Shown in pieces: positions 43,468 to 51,658 of a DNA stretch of 64,000 nt. The stretch covers positions 1 to 64,000 of the forward strand of contig PWWP01000345.1 in the NCBI GenBank assembly GCA_003562075.1, written 5' to 3'. Numbering within the stretch: the stretch's first letter is position 1; each line of letters begins with the position of its first letter. The notes beneath the pieces were generated by a model. The model did no database searches and was not told where the DNA came from. It saw only the letters and a program-made list of their open reading frames with translations. The DNA comes from Gemmatimonadota bacterium (GTDB lineage Bacteria; Gemmatimonadota; Gemmatimonadetes; Longimicrobiales; Gaopeijiaceae). The position numbers were made by a program, and so were the translations under genes.

Positions 43468-43541
43468 GTCCTCGTAGCTCAGGTGGATAGAGCGGCTGCC
43501 TCCTAAGCAGCAGGCCCCAGGTTCGAGTCCTGGCGAGGACG
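43468..43541 (+). tRNA. tRNA-Arg (anticodon CCT)
   Basis: A full cloverleaf: acceptor GTCCTCG with CGAGGAC, D arm GCTC/GAGC, anticodon arm GCTGC-CTCCTAA-GCAGC giving anticodon CCT (reads AGG), and T arm CCAGG-TTCGAGT-CCTGG. Discriminator G; CCA is not encoded. A weak TTCAAC - 17 - TACTTT pair at 43427-43455 may be its promoter. The leftward sirtuin gene ends two bases away. Confidence 0.96.
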
Positions 43542-43542
43542 C

Positions 43543-44358
43543 TCAACTATACTCGTCCACCCCCGACAAGATCCTGGGGAGGGCCACTCCCGCCCCTTCC
43601 CGAATCTGCCATTGAGCCAGCCGGCTCAGCGGCGTCTCTTCCGGATTCACCTCCACGATGGATCCTCCACCCTGGGCCGTTGCCTGAGGGATGGACGCTG
43701 CCGGGTGCACGACGGCACTCGTACCCGCGACCAGGCATACCTGGGCTCGGGCTGCTGCCTCGAAGGCGGCGTTCAAGACACCCTGATCCAACATTTCGCC
43801 GAACCAGACCACCGCAGGACGAAGGAGTGCCCCACAGGTGCGGCAGGAGGGAAGGGTGGCTTCCGAACTCGTATCCACCCGGTCCCTGTTTCGCTCCCGG
43901 TAGCTGCATCGACTGCACCGGAGGGTCAGGATATCTCCATGCAGATGGAGCATGCGATCTTGAGCCCCTGAGCTGCCCCGAGCCTTCTCTTGGGTACTCA
44001 CTTCCTCCAGGGCTCGGGCATGGAGCCCGTCCACATTCTGCGTCACCAGGACGGCATCGTTCCGGTGGAGAAGAAACCTGGCAATAGCGTAATGACCGGG
44101 ATTGGGGTGGCAGTCCAGGACAGCCTGACGCCGCATATCGTACCAGCTCCAGACAAGGCAGGGATCCCGCTGAAAGGCACCTGGGGTGGCAAGGTCTTCC
44201 GGACGATAGTGCTTCCAGAGGCCCTCCACCGGGTCCCGGAAGGTCGGCACCCCCGAGTCGGCACTCACGCCAGCCCCAGTCAGAATCACGACGCCTCGGG
44301 CACGGCGGATCGCCTGAGTCGCCTCAAGCCCCACATCGGACGGTCTGCCCTCAGCCAC
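43543..44358 (-). CDS. Sirtuin (NAD-dependent protein deacylase, CobB/SIRT5-like)
   Basis: Removes acyl groups from lysines using NAD. The 271-residue protein has the NAD motif VILTGAGVSADSGVPTFR, TQNVDGLH, the catalytic His in MLHLHGD, and four zinc cysteines (CSRC ... CRTC). WYDMRR contains the Tyr-x-x-Arg pair that in SIRT5 and CobB binds succinyl or malonyl groups, so desuccinylase activity is likely, though not proven. Its start overlaps the DUF423 stop by 8 bases, making a two-gene leftward operon. The stop is just past the tRNA-Arg 3' end. Confidence 0.93.
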   Translation of the reverse strand: MAEGRPSDVGLEATQAIRRARGVVILTGAGVSADSGVPTFRDPVEGLWKHYRPEDLATPGAFQRDPCLVWSWYDMRRQAVLDCHPNPGHYAIARFLLHRNDAVLVTQNVDGLHARALEEVSTQEKARGSSGAQDRMLHLHGDILTLRCSRCSYRERNRDRVDTSSEATLPSCRTCGALLRPAVVWFGEMLDQGVLNAAFEAAARAQVCLVAGTSAVVHPAASIPQATAQGGGSIVEVNPEETPLSRLAQWQIREGAGVALPRILSGVDEYS

Positions 44359-44731
44359 GGAGGAAGGCCCCAGCCAGGAGAGCCCAGCCTGCGAGGAATG
44401 CCAGCCCCCCTAGAGGGGTTATCATACCAAGACGGCCAACACCCGTAATGGCAAGTAGATACAAGGACCCGGAAAACACCAGGGTCCCCATGATGAACAG
44501 CCAACCCGAGGCCACAGCCAACCCGCCGTGTAGGTGACCCGCCAAGGCCACCACGAGGAGAAGAGCGAGGGCGTGCGTGGTCTGATACCGAATACCGATC
44601 TCGAACACCTCCAGCGCCCTGGGCTCCAGCCGTCCCTCCAACGCATGAGCCCCAAAGGCTCCCAGCGCTACCGCCAGGAGAGCCAGGACCGCACCCAGAA
44701 CCCCGAACAGTCGAACCATGCCGTCGTCCAT
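44351..44731 (-). CDS. DUF423 membrane protein
   Basis: A 126-residue protein with about four membrane helices (FGVLGAVLALLAVALGAFGAHAL, THALALLLVVALAGHL, GWLFIMGTLVFSGSLYLLAI, PLGGLAFLAGWALLAGAFL). The GAFGAHAL and RYQTTHALALL motifs define DUF423 (YgdD-like). The start is taken at the internal ATG 44731, preceded by GGAGGTAGG, instead of the longer track start. Function unknown. It is coupled to the sirtuin gene. Confidence 0.88.
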   Translation of the reverse strand: MDDGMVRLFGVLGAVLALLAVALGAFGAHALEGRLEPRALEVFEIGIRYQTTHALALLLVVALAGHLHGGLAVASGWLFIMGTLVFSGSLYLLAITGVGRLGMITPLGGLAFLAGWALLAGAFLRG

Positions 44732-44869
44732 GATCAACCTACCTCCCCCCCAGGGACTCCTGCGCTTCGGCCGGAATCGGCCGAGTAGCATCGCTTGAGG
44801 TCATTCTTCGCACCATAGCCCGGAAGGTTCCATGGCCCCCACAAGTCCGTTGCCTTACCTGAGAATCCG

Positions 44870-44898
44870 TTGACCAGGGTAGGCACATGGCATATGTT
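44870..44898 (+). promoter_or_regulatory. Strong candidate promoter for the TPR membrane protein gene
   Basis: TTGACC (44870-44875, 5 of 6 to consensus), exactly 17 bases, TATGTT (44893-44898, 4 of 6). The expected start is near 44905, giving an untranslated leader of about 86 bases that contains a long hairpin. It is the closest match to a -35 consensus found in the window. Confidence 0.6.
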
Positions 44899-44926
44899 TT
44901 CGGGTCTATACGCCCGTTGCATGCTC

Positions 44927-44966
44927 GCGAGGGGTCCGGACGAGAAAACGTCGCCGGACCCCTCGC
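44927..44966 (+). promoter_or_regulatory. Long 5' leader hairpin before the TPR membrane protein gene
   Basis: A perfect 13-bp stem, GCGAGGGGTCCGG (44927-44939) with CCGGACCCCTCGC (44954-44966), 14-base loop, between the predicted transcript start and ATG 44991. No U tract follows, so it is not a standard terminator. It could stabilise the message, bind a protein, or act with the start region as a translational switch. Confidence 0.5.
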
Positions 44967-44990
44967 TCCACTGAACCCCATGTCGTTCGA

Positions 44991-45686
44991 ATGGCCAAGC
45001 AACGCCCCTCGTCTCCCAAGTCCTCCCCAACCGGAAGTGCGGACGACGCATTCAGCGCCCGGGTCCTCCAGTTCGTGGCATGGGCCCGGAACCGCACCGA
45101 GGTACTCATCGCCGCCATAGTGGTGGCGGTCCTCCTGGTGGGTGGTACCGTCTATTATTTCCAGCAACGGTCCGCACAGCTGGACCGGGCGGCTGCTGAG
45201 ATTCAGGAAATCCAGCAGACCCTTGCTTTCACCGAAGCAGGCGAGGCCACAAACCGACTCCGGGAATTTCTGGCGCAGTTCGGGGGAACGCCATACGGGA
45301 TCGAGGCACGCTTGGCGCTGGCTGAGATCCTACTCGACGAAGGCGATTCAGAAGAGGCTGTCGCCGTCCTTTCGGAGGTGGCACCATCCTTCCGAAACCC
45401 ACTCAGAGTTCAGGCCACCGAACTCCTGGCAGTCGCTCACGAGGCAGCGGAGGACTGGGAGGCAGCCGCTGAGGTCCACTCCCAGATCCTGGAGCGAGCC
45501 GAGCTCCGGTTCCAGCGCCGTGACGCTGCCCAGGGACTGGCTCGGAGCTACCTGGCGCTGGGAGACACCTCCGCGGCTGTGGACGCCTATCGACGAACCA
45601 TCAGCGAGTTGGATGAGGACGATGACGAGAGCCGGAATTACTTCGAGATGCGTCTGGCCGAGCTGACTGGCGGCGCACCGGAGTAG
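44991..45686 (+). CDS. Membrane-anchored TPR protein (YfgM-like)
   Basis: A 231-residue protein: a basic, Ser/Pro-rich cytoplasmic N terminus, one membrane helix (VLIAAIVVAVLLVGGTVYYF, about 39-58), then a coiled coil and four to five TPR-type repeats (ARLALAEILLDEGDSEEAVA; ATELLAVAHEAAEDWEAAAE; GLARSYLALGDTSAAVDAY). The architecture is that of YfgM, a periplasmic TPR protein partnering the SecYEG-linked PpiD, though the family is broad. No clear Shine-Dalgarno is seen before ATG 44991. It is a single-gene unit with its own promoter, leader hairpin and terminator. Confidence 0.82.
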   Translation: MAKQRPSSPKSSPTGSADDAFSARVLQFVAWARNRTEVLIAAIVVAVLLVGGTVYYFQQRSAQLDRAAAEIQEIQQTLAFTEAGEATNRLREFLAQFGGTPYGIEARLALAEILLDEGDSEEAVAVLSEVAPSFRNPLRVQATELLAVAHEAAEDWEAAAEVHSQILERAELRFQRRDAAQGLARSYLALGDTSAAVDAYRRTISELDEDDDESRNYFEMRLAELTGGAPE

Positions 45687-45723
45687 GCACCGCACTTCGT
45701 CATCTCATCCCCACAGGGGATCG

Positions 45724-45759
45724 CGCCCCGGAGGAGAGCTTCTTCCTCCGGGGCGTTTT
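45724..45759 (+). terminator. Strong intrinsic terminator after the TPR membrane protein gene
   Basis: The 12-bp perfect stem CGCCCCGGAGGA (45724-45735) / TCCTCCGGGGCG (45744-45755), 8-base loop, then TTTTC. The hairpin ends the rightward transcript before the convergent intergenic region. Confidence 0.9.
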
Positions 45760-45783
45760 CTGTATGTGCCTGAGTGACGGACT

Positions 45784-45829
45784 TCACCTCGGTGCTTGGA
45801 CGACGACGTAATCACCTCGGGGCTTGAAC
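45784..45829. repeat. Imperfect 18-base direct repeat, 28-base period
   Basis: TCACCTCGGTGCTTGGAC (45784-45801) and TCACCTCGGGGCTTGAAC (45812-45829) match at 16 of 18 positions with start-to-start spacing of 28 bases. Confidence 0.6.
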
Positions 45830-45968
45830 AGAGACGGAAGCCGCGCTTCGGCTGGCGCGGTGTACGATGGAGGCCCACCAGCCTCCACGAGCGGGACAGA
45901 ATCACCAGGGCCAGTTCATTGCAGGAAGCTTCGACGGGACGGGACTGGGGGGGCTGGATCCAATACTC

Positions 45969-45996
45969 ATGTGGACCGGGCAGGGGTTTTCCACAT
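45969..45996. repeat. Inverted repeat containing DnaA-box-like sequence
   Basis: ATGTGGA (45969-45975) and TCCACAT (45990-45996), 14-base spacer. The right arm lies within TTTTCCACA, one mismatch from the DnaA-box consensus TTATCCACA. No cluster of boxes is present. Confidence 0.4.
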
Positions 45997-46012
45997 CCAA
46001 TCCCCAGGGTCT

Positions 46013-46028
46013 CATAATGTATATTATG
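46013..46028. repeat. AT-rich palindrome
   Basis: CATAAT-GTAT-ATTATG, perfect 6-bp arms. It is the most AT-rich point in the region and resembles an operator; no promoter with good spacing is formed on either strand. Confidence 0.5.
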
Positions 46029-46077
46029 TAAAGTACGAGAGGAGCGAACCAGAATCCTTCCCCCGAGAACCCATCCC

Positions 46078-46764
46078 CTACCGCCGGGTCGATGAGCCCG
46101 AGATCGTCGACGAAATCCGCTCCTGGAGCTGGACGGAAAGAGGCGAACCCGATAGATCCCTCAGTCGGGTTGCCAGGAGCCGTTCGAAGCCTGGCAATCG
46201 AGCCTCCCGTTCCTCCCGATCGGTGATGGCCTCAAACTGGAGCGGCCGACCAAATGCCAGCCGGATCCGGGCCCCAGGCTGAGGAAGGGCCAGCCATCGA
46301 GGCCAGTACTGGAAAGTCCCGCCAACGCCGACAGGCACGATCGGAACACCCGCTCGGAGGGCCAGGTGAAGGGTCCCTCGCCGAAATGGATAGATGGAAC
46401 CGTCCCAGCTCCGTTCTCCTTCCGGGTAGATGCACACCCCTTCCCCTCGATCCAGGAGGCGGAGGGCGACCCTGACGCATTGGGGATCTACCTGGTACCG
46501 TCGCACCGGAAAGGCGCCAATCCTCGGCAATAACCACCGGACACCAGGCACCCCGAACTGGGTGCTCTTGGTCATGGAGTGGACACTCCGGGGGCAGCAG
46601 GACTGGACCAGGAAGGGGTCCACGACACTCTGGTGATTCGGAAGGATGAGGAAGGGCCCCTTCATGGGGACATTGTCCAACCCCTCCACCTCGATCCGCG
46701 CCGTGGCTCGCAGAAACCAGCGAGTCGGGTGTGCCAGCGTCCAATAGAGAGGGTGCGTGGCCAT
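46078..46764 (-). CDS. 1-acyl-sn-glycerol-3-phosphate acyltransferase (PlsC family)
   Basis: Adds the second acyl chain to lysophosphatidate. The 228-residue protein has the HX4D motif NHQSVVD (about 43-49), the FPVRR block and the substrate-binding YPEGERS, followed by VPIVPVGVGGTFQYW, all PlsC hallmarks. It is the last gene of the long leftward run, six bases after the zinc-ribbon gene. plsY and gpsA elsewhere in the window supply its substrate. PlsC relatives can also acylate other lysolipids, so the exact acceptor is not certain. Confidence 0.92.
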   Translation of the reverse strand: MATHPLYWTLAHPTRWFLRATARIEVEGLDNVPMKGPFLILPNHQSVVDPFLVQSCCPRSVHSMTKSTQFGVPGVRWLLPRIGAFPVRRYQVDPQCVRVALRLLDRGEGVCIYPEGERSWDGSIYPFRRGTLHLALRAGVPIVPVGVGGTFQYWPRWLALPQPGARIRLAFGRPLQFEAITDREEREARLPGFERLLATRLRDLSGSPLSVQLQERISSTISGSSTRR

Positions 46765-46770
46765 GAACCG

Positions 46771-47382
46771 TCAGCCTACCTGTATCCGAGGTTGGAATTC
46801 GATGATCCTGCCCCAGCCCTGCTCGACCCAGTGGCGACGGAGCGCCTCGCAGAGCCCGAGCTCCCATCGCCGGGTCGAGTCCTTGGCAAGACGCAGGCTG
46901 ACGAGGCGACCTCGTCCAAGGGTGATCTGGATGCTGGACGAGGAGGCCTGAACCGCCCTCATCTGGCCCAACGGCCAGTTTCGTATCGTGCCCCTGCCCT
47001 TAGGACGAAAGCGCAAGGAATCCTCTGCCAGGGTCAGGACTCCAACCGAAGGAGGACCGAAACGCTCCACGAAGCCGAGCAGCTCTCCTCGGAATCGGAT
47101 CGGGTCCTGGTCGGTGGCCTCCCGCATGGAGGCCTCGGCCTCCCAGGGGAGTCCCCCCTGCCCTGCCGGACCGGTACTTCCGTCTGCTCCTATCACCCCC
47201 TGGACCAGCTCGGAAGCCGGCAGCAGACGTTCCACCCCCTGACTCCGATACAGAATCCCCTGGCGGCGACTGTCCACTTCAAATACGGCACCACAGCTTT
47301 GGCAAGAGGCTCGCGCTCCCTTCCCTTCCATGGAAGATGACCCGCAAGCGGCGCAGCGGAAGAGGAGATCCGAAAGTGACAT
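46771..47382 (-). CDS. Zinc-ribbon protein with PH/GRAM-like C-terminal domain
   Basis: An unrecognised protein of 203 residues. The N terminus has FRCAACGSS and ASCQSCGAVFEVD, a zinc ribbon with four Cys. Residues about 105-200 form a beta-rich region with a terminal helix (GVLTLAEDSLRFRPKGRGT; SSSSIQITLGRGRLVSLRLA; WELGLCEALRRHW), a pattern like PH or GRAM domains that bind lipid head groups. Its ATG follows the DPM-type glycosyltransferase stop directly, and plsC follows, so a membrane-lipid link is plausible but inferred. Confidence 0.75.
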   Translation of the reverse strand: MSLSDLLFRCAACGSSSMEGKGARASCQSCGAVFEVDSRRQGILYRSQGVERLLPASELVQGVIGADGSTGPAGQGGLPWEAEASMREATDQDPIRFRGELLGFVERFGPPSVGVLTLAEDSLRFRPKGRGTIRNWPLGQMRAVQASSSSIQITLGRGRLVSLRLAKDSTRRWELGLCEALRRHWVEQGWGRIIEFQPRIQVG

Positions 47383-48147
47383 CTACCCCTTCCCCCTCTG
47401 TAGGCGACCGGTGAGGTCCAGGGCCCGGAGTTTCCAGACCTTCCAGACCGCCTCCACGATGATCCGCTTGGACATCTTCGATTCACCCTGATCCCGCTCG
47501 GTGAAGATGATGGGAATCTCCAGGAAGCGAAAACCCGCACGCCAGGAGCGAAGCTTGAGTTCGATCTGGAAGGAATAGCCGTTGGACTGGATCCGATCCA
47601 GATCTACCGCCTCCAGGACCTCTCGTCGAAACATGTTGAAGCCTCCTGTCGCATCGGAGACCGGGAGACCAGTGATGAGGCGCGCATACCAGCTTCCAAA
47701 ATAGGACACCAGGAGGCGTGGCATAGGCCAGTTGACCACAGTCACCCGGCCGTTCACATACCGGCTACCGACGATGAAGTCATATTCTTCGGTGGCTTCG
47801 ATGAACCCGGGAAGGGCCGACGGGGGGTGGGAAAGATCAGCGTCCATCTCGCAGAGCCGGTCATAGCCCCTGGCCAACCCCCAGCGGAAGCCGGCGATGT
47901 ACGCCTTCCCCAGGCCCTGCTTCCCCTCCCGATGCAGGACGTGGACCCGGCCGGGCCACTCCCTCCCCAATTCCTCAGCCACCTCGCCCGTCCCGTCCGG
48001 AGACGCGTCATCCACCACGAGGACGTGGATCGAGGTATCCTGACCCAGCACGCTGGGCACGATCCGGGGAAGATTCTCCCGCTCGTTGTAGGTGGGGATG
48101 ATGACCAGGGTGTGTCCGTCCCCCTGGTCCGTACTCACTTCACTCAT
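47383..48147 (-). CDS. DPM1-type polyprenol-phosphate sugar synthase (GT2)
   Basis: A 254-residue glycosyltransferase without membrane helices, similar to dolichol-phosphate mannose synthase: VIIPTYNERENLPRIV, VVDDASPDGTGEVAEEL, EMDADLSHPPSALP with the metal-binding DAD, GSRYVNG and the NGYSFQIEL acceptor motif. It probably makes a polyprenyl-phosphate hexose (donor GDP-mannose or a related nucleotide sugar) as donor for periplasmic transferases. It lies 30 bases downstream of the flippase-like gene. The second GT2 in this run has C-terminal membrane helices and may use another sugar. Confidence 0.9.
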   Translation of the reverse strand: MSEVSTDQGDGHTLVIIPTYNERENLPRIVPSVLGQDTSIHVLVVDDASPDGTGEVAEELGREWPGRVHVLHREGKQGLGKAYIAGFRWGLARGYDRLCEMDADLSHPPSALPGFIEATEEYDFIVGSRYVNGRVTVVNWPMPRLLVSYFGSWYARLITGLPVSDATGGFNMFRREVLEAVDLDRIQSNGYSFQIELKLRSWRAGFRFLEIPIIFTERDQGESKMSKRIIVEAVWKVWKLRALDLTGRLQRGKG

Positions 48148-48176
48148 TCGTCATCTTCCCTGCGTCTTGACCCGGC

Positions 48177-49142
48177 CTATGCCTGTCCATGACGCCGTGA
48201 TCTGAAGATTTCCCAGAGAGCGAAGCCGCCGGCCGGCAGGAGCTCGACCACGGTCATCCAGACCCGGGCCAGGATCGCCACACCAACGGCTGCTCCGCCC
48301 AGGGCAGGCTGGAGGAGCGCGATGAGCACTCCCTCTCGAACCCCGATCCCTGCAGGAGCGAAGATTGCAAGATAGCCAATGAGGTACGCCGCACTGAAGG
48401 TCGCAATCAGAGAAGGTACGGCGCCCTCCAATCCCAGCCCCATGACCAGGAGAGAAAATGCCAGGCCGTACCCGATCCACACCAGGGTGTGGAGGAGGAC
48501 CCATCGGGGGCCGAACAGAACCCCGGGTCGGGGTGCGGAGGACGGATCCAGGCCAGCAAACCGGTACCCCAGAGCCAGAGCCTTCTGGAGAACGGGTGGG
48601 ATAGAGGCCAGAACCACAAAGAGAAGGAAGAGGACCAAGGCGACTCGTCCTCCCCAAACTCCTGGACCAGGTCCTGCCAGGACGGCCGTGCCCACCACCA
48701 TGGCGCCGGCCAGGTGGAAGAGCTGCCCCAGGAGGGCCGCCGCCGTTCCCACCGTGGCCGGGATCCCCTGCCGGCGCGACAGGAGGGCCAGCCCCGCCAC
48801 CTGCCAGACCTTCCCTGGAATATACCGACCCAGGTTGGCCGTCATGACGATCCGGATGGAGGACAGCCATCCCGGGTCCGGTTCTCCCAGCTCCGCCACC
48901 ATGAGACCCCAGAACCGGGCTGCCAATCCGAAGCAGAAGACCAGCAGGAGAACGGACAGGCCAAGAAGCAGGGGACGGGGCGCGGGGATGGCCACATCCA
49001 GGGACAGGGCGTCCTCCATGGTCACGCCCACCTGAGCCACGATGAGCCAGGTGACCAGGACGGTGAGCACCAGCTGGCCGGCCAGCCTGAGGCGCCGTCG
49101 CCACGGGCCCGGGGTCGTGGACTCGTCGTGTGTCGCGGCCAT
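48177..49142 (-). CDS. Flippase-like membrane protein (LPG synthase TM / UPF0104 family)
   Basis: A 321-residue protein with about eight membrane helices. NLGRYIPGKVWQVAGLALL and the FAPAGIGVREGVLIALL block are signatures of the lysylphosphatidylglycerol synthase transmembrane family, members of which are annotated as flippase-like and co-occur with polyprenyl-phosphate glycosyltransferases. Start ATG 49142 overlaps the YfhO stop (TGATG); the 40 extra track residues lie inside that gene. It likely moves a lipid-linked sugar or a lipid across the inner membrane, inferred from neighbours. Confidence 0.85.
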   Translation of the reverse strand: MAATHDESTTPGPWRRRLRLAGQLVLTVLVTWLIVAQVGVTMEDALSLDVAIPAPRPLLLGLSVLLLVFCFGLAARFWGLMVAELGEPDPGWLSSIRIVMTANLGRYIPGKVWQVAGLALLSRRQGIPATVGTAAALLGQLFHLAGAMVVGTAVLAGPGPGVWGGRVALVLFLLFVVLASIPPVLQKALALGYRFAGLDPSSAPRPGVLFGPRWVLLHTLVWIGYGLAFSLLVMGLGLEGAVPSLIATFSAAYLIGYLAIFAPAGIGVREGVLIALLQPALGGAAVGVAILARVWMTVVELLPAGGFALWEIFRSRRHGQA

Positions 49143-51658
49143 CAAGATCCAGGCCCACCTCGACGCCTCATGAGAGGGTCTGCGACCAGGGCGCCCAGAA
49201 GGACGAGGAGGGATCCGACTGAGATCGCCAGTCCTGCTCGGAGCAGGGGAGCGGCATACCACATCTCCACCTCATGGACCCCCTCCGTCACCGGAATGGC
49301 CCGGAGGGTATGATCCGCCCGTAGGACGGGGACCTCCTGGCCATCCACCGCGGCCCGCCAGGCCGGAAACCAATTGTCCGCAACCACGACCATTGCAGAC
49401 CCATCACTCTGCACCTGGAAACGCAGCCTGTCCGGCCCTCGCTCGATCCACTCCACTCCCCCCTGAACCTGAGGACCGCCCAACTCCATGGGGGGGGCTT
49501 CTTCCAACACCACCTGTACGGCTGGATCGTAGCTTTGCTCATCCAGGATGACTTCAAGCGTCCGGTCCGGCTCCACCACCAGGGCTTCCCCTACCACCCG
49601 AGCACGAGGGAGCGTCCCCACCTGGTGGACCGACGCGAAGGCCCTTCCATCGGCCATGGTCACCTGGCTCACGGGCTGGGTTCCCTCCAGGGACCCGTAC
49701 TGGGCATCAGGCCAGAGTATGTATCGGATGTTCAGAATCCCCATGACGTTGGGGTGAAAGCTGGCCAGGTGCTCTGGAAGTCCGCTTCCTTCCATCCCGA
49801 TGAGTTCCCGATACCGACCCAGATCATTCGGGTGATGTCCACCGGCCAGCTCCAAGCCATGCATCCCCGGTGAGACGTCCTGGGCACCCTGCCGGAAGGA
49901 GAGAACCCGGAAAGGATCCTCCTGGGCCTGTCGCTCCTGGAGAAACCGGATGTTCTCATCGGCAGCGGCAAAGGTCCGGTAATCCATGACCTCCAAGAAC
50001 GGCGAATTCACTCGCCACTGGTCCGCTGTCAGAAGCAGGGCTACGGCCGGGATGAGGAGAGCTGCCGGCCAATACCGACGGGCCACCGCCCACCACACCG
50101 CCGTCAGGAGCCCCGCCAGAAGGAAGGCAATGCCGAAGCCTCGGACAATGTGGGGCTCGGCGTTGGCCAGCGCCCCGACCTTTGCCTCCTCCAATCCGGG
50201 ATAGAAGATGGCGGTCCAGATCCCAAAGATGAGACCGGTAGCCGCCAGGATCCAGCCCAGAAGCAGGAGGACGGCCCCAGCCCCCAGGATCTTCACCACC
50301 CTCTCCCCTTCCCCGTCATCCACGAGGCGGGCTCCTCGGTCCACCCCCAGCCCCGCCAGGGTGGCCACGGCGAACCCTGTGAGGAAGATGGCCATGGAGG
50401 GAGCCCGAAAGAGGGAAATTCCCGGAACCACCTCGTAGAAGATTCGCCAGACAGGGGTGTTGGCACCCAACGAAAAGAGGAGGACGACACCTCCCATTCC
50501 GGCCATGAACCACCGCAGTCCCTTTTTCTTCCCGCCGGCAAACGCCAACGCCCCCAGCAAGATGAGGATCAGACCAATGTATTCGTGGTTTATCTTGAAG
50601 GTGTTCCGGCCCCAATAGGTGTCGGTGGTCCACTCCCGGGTGCCGGCGTTGTTCCCGATGAATTCAGGGACGGCCAGGCTGACCACCTCTTCGGGATGAA
50701 GAGACCAGGAGGAAGAGTAGGCCACGGCCTCCGGTCCCTCTGCATCCAGGGTGGTGGCGGCCCGACGGGAATGCTCGGTCACATAGTCCACGGCCGGGAT
50801 CAGCTGAACAGCCGTAACCCCCGCGCCCAGTACCGAGAAGAGTAGAAAAGCACCGAAAGCCGAGCCTGCCGGCCGCCATCCCTCCTCCCCTTCCCTGCCA
50901 ATCTGGACGCAGCGCAAGATCATGTACGCACCTGCCGCCCCGAAGAGGAAGTAGGCCATCTGGAAGTGGGTGGAGAGGATGACCAGCGCAATGACCCCGG
51001 CCATGGCGGCCAGGGGCAGGAGGCCTCGTCGGGCCAGGTACCACTCCATGGCCCAGAAGAGGAAGGGGGTCATGGCGGTAACGAAGATCTTCCCGTCATG
51101 ACCGGGGAAGGCCAGCGTCACCATGTAGGGAGCCAGGAGGAAGCCGAGGCCGGCCACGAAGGAGGCCCCCCGGGAGCACCCCACCACCCGGAGCCAACCG
51201 TACATCCCCACGCCCGCCAGAAAGACGTGCAAGACCAGCTTCCACCCTAGGGCCCGGTAGGTTTCCATGACCATGAGGAGACCGACCGAAAGGGGATGGA
51301 GGGAGTCCCCCCCGGCCAGCGACTCCAGGAAAGGGGTACCTCCCAGAATGATGGGATTCCAGAGAGGAAAACCGGTGGTCCGAAGGGCATCGGCAAAGAA
51401 GGCCCGGGCCATGTACCCCAGGGACAGGGTGTCCTGCCCCACCAGCATGAGGTCTGAGAAGATGAATTCTCGGAAGAGGAGGATGGTGACCAGTCCATAG
51501 GTGCCCAGCACCGCCCAGAGGGGAAAGCGAGCCAACCAGGACGTAAGGTCGACCGGTCCTTGTGGTGAGGCCCCTCGCTGATCCCTTCGCCTCCGGAGTC
51601 GGCCTCCCTGCGACCCTTTCCGGCGCCTCCCCTCCTTCTGCGAACGTTCTCCAGCCAT
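49142..51658 (-). CDS. YfhO-like polytopic membrane protein (GT-C-type transferase candidate)
   Basis: 838 residues. After a basic N terminus, about 13 membrane helices occupy residues 45-560, with the early periplasmic loop GQDTLSLGYMARAFF and PLWNPIILGGTPFLESLAGGDSLHPLS typical of YfhO and other GT-C proteins (acidic residues in the first loop). A large soluble domain (about 565-800) precedes two C-terminal elements (DNWFPAWRAAVDGQEVPVLRA, then a final helix). In Bacillus, YfhO transfers sugars from lipid carriers made by CsbB to lipoteichoic acid. Here an LPS or other surface target is more likely. Start ATG 51658, overlapping the GT4 gene. Confidence 0.85.
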   Translation of the reverse strand: MAGERSQKEGRRRKGSQGGRLRRRRDQRGASPQGPVDLTSWLARFPLWAVLGTYGLVTILLFREFIFSDLMLVGQDTLSLGYMARAFFADALRTTGFPLWNPIILGGTPFLESLAGGDSLHPLSVGLLMVMETYRALGWKLVLHVFLAGVGMYGWLRVVGCSRGASFVAGLGFLLAPYMVTLAFPGHDGKIFVTAMTPFLFWAMEWYLARRGLLPLAAMAGVIALVILSTHFQMAYFLFGAAGAYMILRCVQIGREGEEGWRPAGSAFGAFLLFSVLGAGVTAVQLIPAVDYVTEHSRRAATTLDAEGPEAVAYSSSWSLHPEEVVSLAVPEFIGNNAGTREWTTDTYWGRNTFKINHEYIGLILILLGALAFAGGKKKGLRWFMAGMGGVVLLFSLGANTPVWRIFYEVVPGISLFRAPSMAIFLTGFAVATLAGLGVDRGARLVDDGEGERVVKILGAGAVLLLLGWILAATGLIFGIWTAIFYPGLEEAKVGALANAEPHIVRGFGIAFLLAGLLTAVWWAVARRYWPAALLIPAVALLLTADQWRVNSPFLEVMDYRTFAAADENIRFLQERQAQEDPFRVLSFRQGAQDVSPGMHGLELAGGHHPNDLGRYRELIGMEGSGLPEHLASFHPNVMGILNIRYILWPDAQYGSLEGTQPVSQVTMADGRAFASVHQVGTLPRARVVGEALVVEPDRTLEVILDEQSYDPAVQVVLEEAPPMELGGPQVQGGVEWIERGPDRLRFQVQSDGSAMVVVADNWFPAWRAAVDGQEVPVLRADHTLRAIPVTEGVHEVEMWYAAPLLRAGLAISVGSLLVLLGALVADPLMRRRGGPGS

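Larger units (their letters stand above)
45760..46077. other. Non-coding convergent intergenic region
   Basis: About 320 bases between the rightward TPR terminator and the stop of leftward plsC. No ORF here has convincing coding character. It holds an 18-base direct repeat pair, an inverted repeat around 45969-45996 and an AT-rich palindrome at 46013-46028, each listed separately. The density of repeats is unlike the rest of this compact window. Confidence 0.6.

Noticed and set aside
45980-46030. Replication origin
   Set aside because: Only one near-match DnaA box and one short AT-rich palindrome; no dnaA, dnaN or gidA genes nearby.
48151-49158. 335-residue minus-strand ORF in another frame of the flippase-like gene
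   Set aside because: Extreme Gly/Pro/Arg composition; the overlapping frame has clear family motifs and membrane helices.
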